A stretch of 43,214 nucleotides of DNA from Branchiostoma floridae (lineage: Eukaryota; Chordata; Leptocardii; Amphioxiformes; Branchiostomatidae): NCBI RefSeq assembly GCF_000003815.2, contig NC_049989.1:22256488-22299701 (forward strand), written 5' to 3'. The notes beneath the pieces were generated by a model that had not been told where the DNA came from, did not search any database, and was given only the letters and a program-made list of their open reading frames with translations. The position numbers and the translations under genes are program-made. Positions 9,846-19,101 of this stretch are shown here, one piece after another. The first letter of the stretch is position 1, and each line of letters opens with the position of its first letter.

Positions 9846-10990
9846 ACCACCGTTGCAATGTTTATTTCTTTGTTCATCGTTCGAAGCTTTTAAGTTGTGA
9901 CTGTTATTAGTGTATCTGTTACATGATATGCGCTCTTCTGTGAAAACATTTAGTGTAATATTTAAAACATGTAACAATTTTAGGGGTCAGAATCTATGAT
10001 GAAATAATCTTTTCAAAGGCACCATTGAATTAATCATATGTTTGTCCTCAGCTGAAGATGACTTTATTATGCTGAAGTGTGAAGTTCTGTTGTAATCTGT
10101 GTCAGTTTCTGTATTTTCTGGATAACAAAATGTGATCATCTTAACGGCACGTTAACTTGTTGGTTCCAAGAGTTAAAGAAAAGTAATGCCAAACAGGGAA
10201 ATCAACGTGGAAACAGAGTCTGAGAGGATTTAAAAGCCTGTACCTAAGTTGGTACACACAGTGTCAGGGAGTGGATGTTGTCAAATGTAAGCCACCCCCC
10301 CCCCCCACACCCAACCAGAGTTTCACCTTCAGTGAAATTTTAAAAGGAAAATGGCCATAAACCCAACTGGTGTGGCCTATAGAATATGTCATGTAATTGT
10401 GCTTGTACAATGTAGGTGAAAGTTGGCATTCACAGGTTCTGGTGAAAGTTGCCTAACTAATTAATGTAGGCTCAGGTGAAATTTGCCTAACTAGTGTACA
10501 TGGCTGTTGGTGATGTTGATGTTATTGGGTATTGTTGAACATTGTCTTTTGGAGTGGAATCATGTAAATGTCTTTTAGCCCTGGGTGTATTTTCAAATCG
10601 TAACACCCAACTGAGATGAAGTGTCTAAATTGTATGCTGCATTTGTGTAGGAAAACAACAAATATATGCATTATACATATATATAATATATATATATATT
10701 AGAACAGAAACATTTATGTGATATTATATACATAATATTATATTAGATATATGTAAAAGTATCTGTGTTTGTTAAAGTATCTTATTGTAACAAAGTATTT
10801 GCACTCAATTCATGTGTATGTCTGTTCTCCTGAGATAATAGTTTGAATCTTAATTTGTTAAAACACAGTAAGAAGAATGGAGATGTGAAACTGTATGTTA
10901 TTGGCCATTGTCGATGTAATATCTTTACTGTTGTTTTATATGGCGCACAGTATCGTGTGGATACGTCTGAGGTTTTAAAAAGAATGATGC
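9846..10990. other. Intergenic stretch, AT-rich, no gene seen
   Basis: Holds a C homopolymer (about 10291-10305), an AT microsatellite (about 10675-10755), and near 10206-10280 a block (ggaaacagagtctgagagga...gtgtcagggagtggatg) resembling 11286-11348. No convincing coding sequence on either strand. Confidence 0.6.
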
Positions 10991-11270
10991 TAAGCCATCC
11001 TCCTACGCAGGGACATCCAACGGCGAAATTGCCTGTCTGGATGTACCCTGCTTTCTCAACCGTCACCCTTAGTTCCTGTGGGCATCCCCCCAAACCAGCT
11101 GCCAGCCAATCAGAGAATAGGCCTTTCAGTTTTCAAAAGGGTACATAAGGGTAAGCTTATTAATATTTATAAGCAGGGCAGTCAGGAACTTAGGGTGACG
11201 GTTGAAAGAGCAGGGTACATCCAGACAGGCGGTTTCGCTGTTGGATGTCGCTGTGTAGGAGGATGTGCTA
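10991..11270. repeat. 88-bp inverted repeat with 104-bp loop
   Basis: Arms 10991-11078 and 11183-11270 are reverse complements with about 11 mismatches. Read outward, both arms give a QELRVTVE(K/R)AGYIQTG-type peptide. There is no clear TIR/TSD structure, so the element class is unknown. The loop contains ccaatcagagaatagg. A poly(A)-like AATAAA lies further on at 11668-11673. Confidence 0.85.
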
Positions 11271-11827
11271 AAGTAGAATATCACCATGGAGACAGAGTCA
11301 GAGGGGAAGTCTGCACCGTAAGGTACACAGTTTCAGGGAGAGGATATGTCCATATTAGTCAGGTTCAAGTTTTCCCCTCGGCTCTGATTTCATATGAAAG
11401 TCTGAAAATTAGATGTTGCAATCAGAGATGACCATTTTAATTTGAAGTAAGAATTATGTGCAGTATTGTATATTTTATGTTTAATGTAATGTTTATCACG
11501 TTTTTTTCCAAGGGAACTTTGTCTGAATATGTTATTGTTGCATACTTGCTGATATTATTTTGTGATGTTATGTATGTTTTTCTAAGTTAAATGATAACGA
11601 TACATGCTCATAAGATTGATCCCTACACTATGTGTTTGCACAGAATCATTTTGTCTCTTTGTGCACAAATAAATCAGTATGATCCAACCCAGTTGTCAGA
11701 CTATCCTACCATTATACAAACATTCACTTGAAGATTTTTGGTACATGCGATGTCAGCTTGTCTATATATGGGCATGGTTTCCGTATTAGGAAGAGTGTCT
11801 TTTGACTGGTCATTCTATCAGGAAACT

Positions 11828-11945
11828 TTTGGCGGGAAAGCGTTTCAAACGTCACGGTTCCATGTCCATATTTGGTTATACTGTCCATATTTGGTAGCTG
11901 TAGCGTGACGTCAGACGAGCCTGTCCGCAGCCACGTGACGAAGGT
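11828..11945 (+). promoter_or_regulatory. Promoter-like cluster followed by a splice donor
   Basis: In 118 bp: an E2F consensus TTTGGCGGGAAA (11828-11839), two identical perfect CArG boxes CCATATTTGG (11866-11875 and 11885-11894, 19 bp apart), a palindromic CRE TGACGTCA (11906-11913), an E-box CACGTG (11932-11937), then a strong 5' splice site aag/gtaaga (GT at 11944). This fits a promoter and short non-coding first exon of a + strand gene. No downstream exon could be assigned. Motifs are seen directly; function is inferred. Confidence 0.5.
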
Positions 11946-12695
11946 AAGATATATGTGAAATTATTGCATGAAATATCGCCTTTAAACGCCCTTCCCGTGA
12001 CTACATGGTGCTTAGTAGGTCAAACTGAATTGCCAAGGCTTTTGTTTTTGTATGAAAATAGACCCAATCTGTTATGAAGTTAGAGAACTCTGCAAATGGT
12101 GATTTAACTTGTCTGTTGTTAGGCCACATCCACCCACCCATTCTGCATTCATAATCACTCACCCTCATACTCACCCAATCTCATTCACACAAACTGACGC
12201 AGCAAGAGGTATTAAATCATGGGTATATACTTATACAGGGTTTTCATTGACGTTGTACTATTGAGAAAATGAATCTTCCGACGCCCATGTTGGCGGGTGA
12301 TTATATTAAGCAGTAGCACGTATCTTCGTGTGGTCTACAGACGTATGATGTAATCCAACATGGCGCAGGTGATGTCACACTACAAGCCTGAACAAATAAA
12401 TAAATGAGTGTGCTATATACAGTCCCACATCCTAATCTAAGGTTCTAAACCTAACCGAAATTGGGCAACACCACCAAGAAAATGTTCAACCATCAGCACA
12501 CATCTGCCTTTTCTTCTATCATAAGCTCATGTATATGATTATTAATTAACGTTAAACATAGACGAGTAGTACCATTATGAACCTTTTGTTATTATGTTGT
12601 TACAAATTGTTCTGATAGAGTGATGAATATTTGACCGCACATTACTGGTAGGGAGGCAAAGGATTGAACCCAATGAATTACTTCTGTTGCAATAC
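11946..12695. other. Non-coding stretch between the promoter-like cluster and a transposon
   Basis: No coding sequence, array or element recognised. If the donor at 11944 is real this is the start of a first intron. Confidence 0.5.
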
Positions 12696-12703
12696 AATCT
12701 TGG

Positions 12704-12955
12704 AGGTAGGCAGATTCACGGGAATTGGAACGATTCCCGTGAGGGAAAAGCACCATACAGGGGGAGAGATTCCCGTGGCGGGAATCTCTCCACGGGGAAG
12801 CGCTGGTTCCCGTACGGGAATCTCTCGACCAGGAAGCAACGGGTCCCGGACGGGGACTCGCATTGTACCTACATTGCAGGCACGGGAATTTCACCTTCAA
12901 GCCGGCAGTTATCCGTACGGGAATTTCACCTGTGGGGGCTGGGCGATGTCCGCAC
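12704..12955. repeat. Left inverted terminal region of the 2.77-kb transposon
   Basis: Multiple short palindromes (attcccgtggcgggaat, gttcccgtacgggaatc, tatccgtacgggaattt). The many overlapping short frames on both strands come from this symmetry. Confidence 0.85.
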
Positions 12956-13845
12956 GGGGCCGCCATAATTTTAAATTTTCTAACAATTTACTGGGTATTT
13001 TTATTGGTTCTTAATCGTATGATGGTACTTCATTTGTCAGTGCATTTATTCATCAGTAAATATCCTTGTAAGATTTTCTTACAACCGCACTGTTGTGGTG
13101 ACATGATTTTGCAAAAAGATTTTGCAAAAGAACCACACGTTTTACTTACAAAGTTCTGTTATGTTTACAAATCACATCATGAGTTGTTTTTTTCCACTCC
13201 ACAGGCGCTGAGAAAACCGTCGGCTACGCAGATGATTAAACACAAAGTAAAGGAGCAAACTTGTGTAGCCACGTTCAAGCTATGTGCGGTATAAATGCCT
13301 CCATGCGTACGATTTCCAATTTGTATTGCCGACAAATGGCGAAACGTAAAACACCACGAAAACAGCCTTTGATTTAGTAGAACATGAAAATACTCGTAAC
13401 TAATGCGTGGATAAATTGTTGATGTCCATATATGCGATCTTTTACCTGACGATGCCGGCAGATTATAAGGAAATTTTGCAGAGCCGCGGGTAGAAAAAGG
13501 TACACAAACAAACAAAATGGCGGCGGTAGCGTGGTTTGGTTTAGTTTGTTAGCAGTATCCCATAATTCAATACTGTAAATTTTGGCGTCATATGAACGCT
13601 GTGTTACCAATGAGTGTTACTACGCACCCATTTCATGCGATTGCCTGATCTTCTCGACAGTCCGGCATATAGATCCGGTAACGTCCGGAAAGGAGGGAAT
13701 ATATCGGAAGGGGCAAATATAGAATTGAGCAAGAAAGCATCTTCACGACACGGAAATTCATTCACAAAACTTTATTCACATGTGCACATATTTTAGTGCT
13801 GTGTTTTTGCCTAGAAATTCTCAGACAGACGTCATGTGTATATTG

Positions 13846-13990
13846 ATTTTATTTATTTGCACATAAAAGGAAAGTACAGAGTAAAGTTAAAACATATAAC
13901 ATATAGATACAGTGCGGGAGAGAGGGAGAGGCCAAATGGGCTTATATATGCAGGCCCTCCTCCTAACAAATACTAACAAGTGACCGTAGG
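13846..13990 (-). mobile_element. Probable LINE 3' end (minus strand)
   Basis: On the minus strand this ends in a ttatgtgcaaataaataaaa-like tail, the typical AT-rich 3' end of CR1/L2-type LINEs. It has the same orientation as the reverse-transcriptase fragment at 14600-15074, so both may belong to one deleted insertion. Weak evidence. Confidence 0.4.
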
Positions 13991-14599
13991 TAACACACTT
14001 TGTGACGTAATTATAGTATGTCAGTTGTGTTGTTTTCGGTGGTGTGTGACATTGTGTTTATCATTTATCAACAACAATACTGTTACATTCCTCTGAAAAA
14101 ACAACCATTGGCCCGCGGCATCACATGTTGCCGTAAATTTACCATACATATGTGATGATTATTATACTCAAAGTAGAACAAAATTTGTCAGGAATACCAG
14201 AAACAGTTGGTTGGTCCACGATGTCAGCTGTTGTCGTTACACGAACGAACATCTGTTCAATCACATCTGTAACTTCTGCCGCGTCAGTAATAACCGATGA
14301 TATCGACAGTCCCAAACATCGAATACGATGAACAAAAAGAACGAAACGAAACCCAGATGATCCAAATTACAGAGAATATAGCGGCGATTTGGGAAATATT
14401 ACGAGCGGGCGACATGCAAAAGAAACGTGCCGGTACAAGCACTAGTATTGCTCTCCCGGCATATTTGCCTTTCCCGTTGTATTCCCGGATAAAAATCGCG
14501 AATCGACAAAAAGACCCAGATTTTGTAGGGGTGATTTCTGAAATTATTTTATCGATTGCGGCAAACGGAACATAGAGATATAGGTGCGAACACTCAACG

Positions 14600-15074
14600 C
14601 AAAAACAGTTCACAATACTAGTACTTTGTCGACGGAGGTTACCTTAGATATACAGGGTAGAACTGAAATTGGGCGGTAATTACTAACCAAGGTTTCATTG
14701 CTTTTAAATATGGGAATGACTTTAGCGATTTTAGTTGACTTAGGGACCACGCCGTTCTGGATGGATAAAGCTGATATATGTACAAGAGGACAAATAACAT
14801 AAGGTAGGGAAGTTTTGAGTTTTTTAGCACTGATTCCGTCGTGTCCGGCAGCGGAATCTTTCAGATTTCGTACTATATCTAAAACTTCAGCTGTAGATGG
14901 TGGTTCAAATGGGTATTGATGTAATCGAGAGGATCATTTGCCGCGTTTGGTATTTTGCTTTCCAGGGCAGGGCCGACATTCTTCGCACATCTTATTTTTA
15001 TCCGCGATAGCTTGCAGCTTTTCTTTTTCAATTTTCTTTGAAAGGTTTGATTCCAAGGAGGTTGAACCCTCCAT
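14600..15074 (-). pseudogene. Decayed non-LTR retrotransposon reverse transcriptase fragment
   Basis: On the minus strand one frame runs from an ATG at 15074 to a stop near 14600, broken by a single TGA at 14933-14935. The downstream part reads EVLDIVRNLKDSAAGHDGIS, then VVPKSTKIAKVIPIFKSN and NYRPISVLPCISK, which are the entry motifs of the LINE reverse transcriptase domain (family knowledge). The fragment stops before the catalytic motifs. The 46 codons upstream of the TGA are Lys-rich with a CEECRPC cluster and are not recognised. The end of the RT similarity coincides with AAG/gtaacc, a possible splice donor. It is nested in the 2.77-kb transposon. Confidence 0.8.
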
Positions 15075-15299
15075 GTTTGATCCCAAATTATGTCCCCGAG
15101 AGAACGCTTGCGCGCAAAGTCGCCCGGCAGCCCACTAGCGAAAATCCCCAGAGAAAAATCCTCATACTGCGAATGTTTATGACAGTGTAACGTTGTCTAG
15201 TTCAACGTTCTTTGAAATACCTAAACGTTGCGCGAAATATTTCAATTTTTTATTTGAACTGTCCCGGCGAGAACGCCTGCGCGCACCGTCGGTGCCGTC

Positions 15300-15470
15300 G
15301 GGTGAAATACCCGTCCGGGAACATTCGCTCCCGGTGGAGAGATTCCCATCTCAAGGACGTCCGGGAACCAGCGCTTTCCCGTGGAGAGATTCCCGTACGG
15401 GAAATGCACCGAGTATACGGTGCGTTTCCCGTACGGGAAACTCTCCAATTCCCGTGACTCTGCTTACATG
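15300..15470. repeat. Right inverted terminal region of the 2.77-kb transposon
   Basis: Reverse complement of the left end, again made of TTCCCGTACGGGAA-like palindromes, including a perfect inner palindrome gcaccgagtatacggtgc near 15404. Ends at the second AATCTTGG. Confidence 0.85.
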
Positions 15471-15478
15471 AATCTTGG

Positions 15479-15892
15479 GCGCAAGGGGGAGCCGATTAAT
15501 GGCTGGATTATTTTTGCATACCAAAAGGACACAACGTACATCATTATAAAGTAGCAGTAACCACACGGTCAATGATTTACTGGAAGTAACGTTATATCAT
15601 TCAATGTTTTGTGTGGTCGTCTCTCTTTTATTTCTAAATTAAATTTATATTTCCTCATATTCTTGCGCGTGCTCGCATCAATTTTGGGACGTCTAGAGGA
15701 TTTTAACCCTTACTTCGCCTTCTCAAGAAAAAATGACCTGGAATTAATCAAAGCTTAATGGGCAAATTACCGACGTCGACGGCAGCCACACTGTCCAGTC
15801 GGTTCCTGTTCAGAGATGGTCACTTATTAAACTCGTGTTCCAATGAACCTGACAGTAGCGTGTAGGAAACCTGTCTCAAATCTACAGCTACA
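15479..15892. other. Non-coding stretch, nothing recognised
   Basis: Between two transposons; no coding frame, array or motif cluster stood out. Confidence 0.5.
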
Positions 15893-15895
15893 TTA

Positions 15896-16145
15896 AGGTG
15901 ATATCTCACTGCACTTGGGCACCGGTGCGGCACTGCGGGGTTCCTTCACTGCGGCGTTGTGCTATTTTTGCCTTTTTTTTTTCAAAATTTAGATTATGCA
16001 TAATACGTAAAACTATGAATCAGAAGACAGCAAAACTGCACAAAACGTGAGAAAATTCGATTTTTTAATCTCTCATATTCGTTGAGTAATCTTTTGAACC
16101 CCCGCAGTTCCTCACCGGTGCCGCAAGTACAGCGAGATGCCACCT
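15896..16145. mobile_element. 250-bp MITE with TTA target duplication (PIF/Harbinger-like)
   Basis: Imperfect inverted ends (left AGGTGATATCTCACTGCACT, right end on the other strand AGGTGGCATCTCGCTGTACT) enclose 250 bp. They are flanked by TTA at 15893-15895 and 16146-16148, the usual target duplication of PIF/Harbinger elements. Subterminal ggcaccggtg and accccgcag motifs are also mirrored. No coding capacity. Confidence 0.75.
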
Positions 16146-16391
16146 TTAGGTGCCGGCTGTTTTTTTTTATTGAGGCCATGAGAAAATAGGTAAGGGTCAG
16201 GCAAAATGTTGCGAAGACGCAGTTTACATGATAGAAGTCCTGATGGAGCCATAAATGTACAGTGTTGATGAATAGGTTCATAAGGGTTGTAGTGTTTCTG
16301 CTTATTCAGTAGGACCAGAACTTACCAGGCACACTCAAACCTGTCCATGGCAGGAAAATGTGTCATTCTTACACTTGAATCAACCTTGATA

Positions 16392-17450
16392 CCATAGTCA
16401 TACCTGTCCATACCGGCCACTCAGGGATAGTAATACCTGTCCCTACCGGCCACTCAGGGATAGTAATACCTGTCCATACCGGCCACTCAGGGATAGTAAT
16501 ACCTGTCCATACCGGCCACTCAGGGATAGTAATACCTGTCCATACCGGCCACTCAGGGATAGTAATACCTGTCCATACCGGCCACTCAGGGACAGTAATA
16601 CCTGTACATACCGGCCACTCAGGGATAGTAATACCTGTCCATACCGGCCACTCAGGCATAGTAATACCTGTCCCTACCGGCCACTCAGGGATAGTAATAC
16701 CTGTCCATACCGGCCACTCAGGGACAGTAATACCTGTCCATACCGGCCACTCAGGGATAGTAATACCTGTCCCTACCGGCCACTCAGGGATAGTAATACC
16801 TGTCCATACCGGCCACTCAGGGATAGTAATACCTGTCCGTACCGGGCCATTCAGGGATAGTAATACCTGTCCATACTGGCCACTCAGGGATAGTAATACC
16901 TGTCCATACCGGCCACTCAGGGATAGTAATACCTGTCCATACCGGCCACTCAGGGATAGTAATACCTGTCCATACCGGCCACTCAGGGATAGTAATACCT
17001 GTCCATACCGGCCACTCAGGGATAGTAATACCTGTCCATACCGGCCACTCAGGGATAGTAATACCTGTTCATACCGGCCACTCAGGGATAGTAATACCTG
17101 GCCATACCGGCCACTCAGGGATAGTAATACCTGGCCATACCGGCCACTCAGGGATAGTAATACCTGTCCCTACCGGCCACTCAGGGATAGTAATACCTGT
17201 ACATACCGGCCACTCAGGGATAGTAATACCTGTCCGTACCGGCCACTCAGGGATAGTAATACCTGTCCATACCGGCCACTCAGGGATAGTAATACCTGTC
17301 CATACCGGCCACTCAGGGATAGTAATACCTGTCCCTACCGGCCACTCAGGGATAGTAATACCTGTCCCTACCGGCCACTCAGGGATAGTAATACCTGTCC
17401 ATACCGGCCACTCAGGGATAGTAATACCTGTCCATACCGGCCACTCAGGG
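16392..17450. repeat. 33-bp minisatellite, ~32 copies
   Basis: Unit gggatagtaatacctgtcca + taccggccactca (33 bp), with sparse substitutions and one insertion near 16845-16855. Because 33 is a multiple of three, the minus strand stays open as an 11-residue repeat (TGITIPEWPVW). It is broken by a TGG-to-TGA change at about 17069 and the insertion. Considered a satellite, not a gene. Confidence 0.95.
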
Positions 17451-18420
17451 GATTGGAATAAAACGGACACACTGGACAGTTGGTGGCAAATAGAGAGTAG
17501 CAAGGCTAATGGCCATGAGATTGATACGTCACTGATTTGACTCTGGTATTCTCTGTCTATATGCTTTGCCATTGGGAAAGCTACATGTAGGCGCTTTATA
17601 GTACAATGCTAAACTTTCTGCCCACACGGGTAAACGAGGATCAATTTTTTCAAAGGCCACTGTCACTCTTACCAACACAAATGAGCTTTGATAATATGTA
17701 CTAGACGCTTAATACGACTTTTCTCGTTTGTGGGAGTTGAGGTGGTTGAGGTGGTTATTCGCCTCCGCGGAATCTGCTGCAGGACGGAACTGGTCAAAGG
17801 CAGCGGGAGGGGCAATCTTTTCGGAAACGTGTTTCTGCTCCGCGGTGGCTAATTATACTCCTTTGCCGGCTAATTCCTTCCCCAGCTTATGTTACTGTTT
17901 TAATGCCACCGGAGGAATCTGCTTGGAGATTAGTTAAGGCAGCCACGAAGTTAGAGGGTGTAGAAATGGGTACTTGTTTTTCGTGTGGAGGTAAGAGACA
18001 GTGAGAGGAGAGGGATGGGCTCTGCTCCCTAATTCCGTGCCCCAGACACAATAGATAACAACCCACGGCCCCTTCGGCCTAAAGAAAACGCTATGAGACC
18101 AGCTTAACCTGCATGTTCCCATTTTTGGTGACCACGAAACTTTGCTTACTTTGCCCAGGTGGTAGTTATGCACATGCAGACATTAGCAGTAGCACATGGT
18201 TGAGTCCATACACGCTGAAATCCGCACTTCATCCAGCACCTCTCCAGTAAAGTGCCAGACACAGTACATTTGGCCGTGAGTGTTGGTTATGATGGATGTC
18301 ATGAGGGAAGATCCCGCCTAAATCACTGCTTTCCTAAACCCATTCCGCTCCAGCCTCCCTGTGGTGCCACGGTACTGCCGGATCACATACTAGTGGTTAA
18401 TGAGCTGTGCTTTACTCTGA
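17451..18420. other. Non-coding stretch, nothing recognised
   Basis: No gene, array or element recognised on either strand. Confidence 0.5.
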
Positions 18421-18423
18421 GAT

Positions 18424-18600
18424 AAATCAAATTTTATTGCACAACAATTGCAAGGGATACAATGTACGGAAAATTGCTAAGCAGTACTATATCACGAGTC
18501 TAGAATCTGCAGTATTGTGTTTATAGGCAACGGAACTACATGCTAAAGTAAAAGTACGATGAGCAGAATGACATTGTGTACATTACAGGCTAATACGATC
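18424..18600 (-). mobile_element. Possible LINE 3' end (minus strand)
   Basis: The minus strand ends with a tgcaattgttgtgcaataaa-type tail, typical of CR1/L2-like LINE 3' ends. No coding remnant found; low certainty. Confidence 0.3.
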
Positions 18601-18789
18601 CTTGATTTACGTTCCTGTTGATGGCTATGCCGGTACATTTGCGAAGCTGCAGTATCTTAGCGGGGTATTGTTAAACACACGCCTGGTAACGTTATAGTCT
18701 TGGCAGCAAACTTCTAATGAGGCCTGCGGCACATTTCCACCCAGCGGCCCGGCCGGGCAGCTTTCGGGAACGAAAAGTATGATATAAAG

Positions 18790-19010
18790 GTAACGCTAGT
18801 TCACCTTTATCCGTTGGGTAACCTATATCCGTTACTTGTTGAAACGGTATTTTAGGGATATCACACCGAAGGACGTTAGTTTTAAGTTGCAATATTTTCA
18901 GGATATTGCAGTTTAAAACTACCAACTGCCGACTTGATGTGCCTAAATATCCTCTTTTTAAAAAGCAACGGATATAGGTTACCCAACGGATAAAGGTGAA
19001 CTAGCGTTAC
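18790..19010. mobile_element. 221-bp fold-back element with perfect 44-bp inverted ends
   Basis: Positions 18790-18833 and 18967-19010 are perfect reverse complements (ends GTAACGCTAGTTCACC). The interior is also an imperfect palindrome centred on gcaatattttcaggatattgc near 18890-18910, so the element could fold almost end to end. The 14-mer gtatgatataaagg occurs at 18777-18790 and 19088-19101, on both sides of the element. No coding sequence. Probably a MITE; superfamily unknown. Confidence 0.85.
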
Positions 19011-19101
19011 GCCAAAAGCGCAAGTTTCTTGTAATGAGTCACTGCTTTTTTCGTATCTCATTACCTGGGTGTCTAACCTTCGTCGACGTATGATATAAAG
19101 G

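Larger units (their letters stand above)
12703..15470. mobile_element. ~2.77-kb DNA transposon with palindromic inverted ends and 8-bp target duplication
   Basis: AATCTTGG occurs at 12696-12703 and again at 15471-15478, immediately outside inverted ends (left (G)AGGTAGGCAGATTCACGGG, right end on the other strand CATGTAAGCAGAGTCACGGG). The long inverted regions (about 12704-12955 and 15300-15470) are built of TTCCCGTACGGGAA-like palindromes and align as reverse complements (shared ctctccacgg(g)gaa(a)gcgctgg). No transposase recognised, so probably non-autonomous or decayed. An 8-bp duplication fits several superfamilies (for example hAT or P); class left open. A retrotransposon fragment is nested inside. 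Confidence 0.78.

Noticed and set aside
13206-13291. Possible exon after a strong acceptor (tttttttccactccacag) reading ALRKPSATQMIKHKVKEQ then a stop
   Set aside because: Lies inside the 2.77-kb transposon, no recognisable domain, no matching donor or partner exon.
14297-14575. 92-codon plus-strand frame ending IILSIAANGT
   Set aside because: Looks protein-like but matches nothing I know, and lies inside a transposon; the minus strand is open as well. Not enough to call.
17069-17572. 167-codon minus-strand frame with a hydrophobic lead and 11-residue repeats
   Set aside because: Explained by the 33-bp minisatellite staying in register; no domain, no splice context. Kept only as a low-interest finding.
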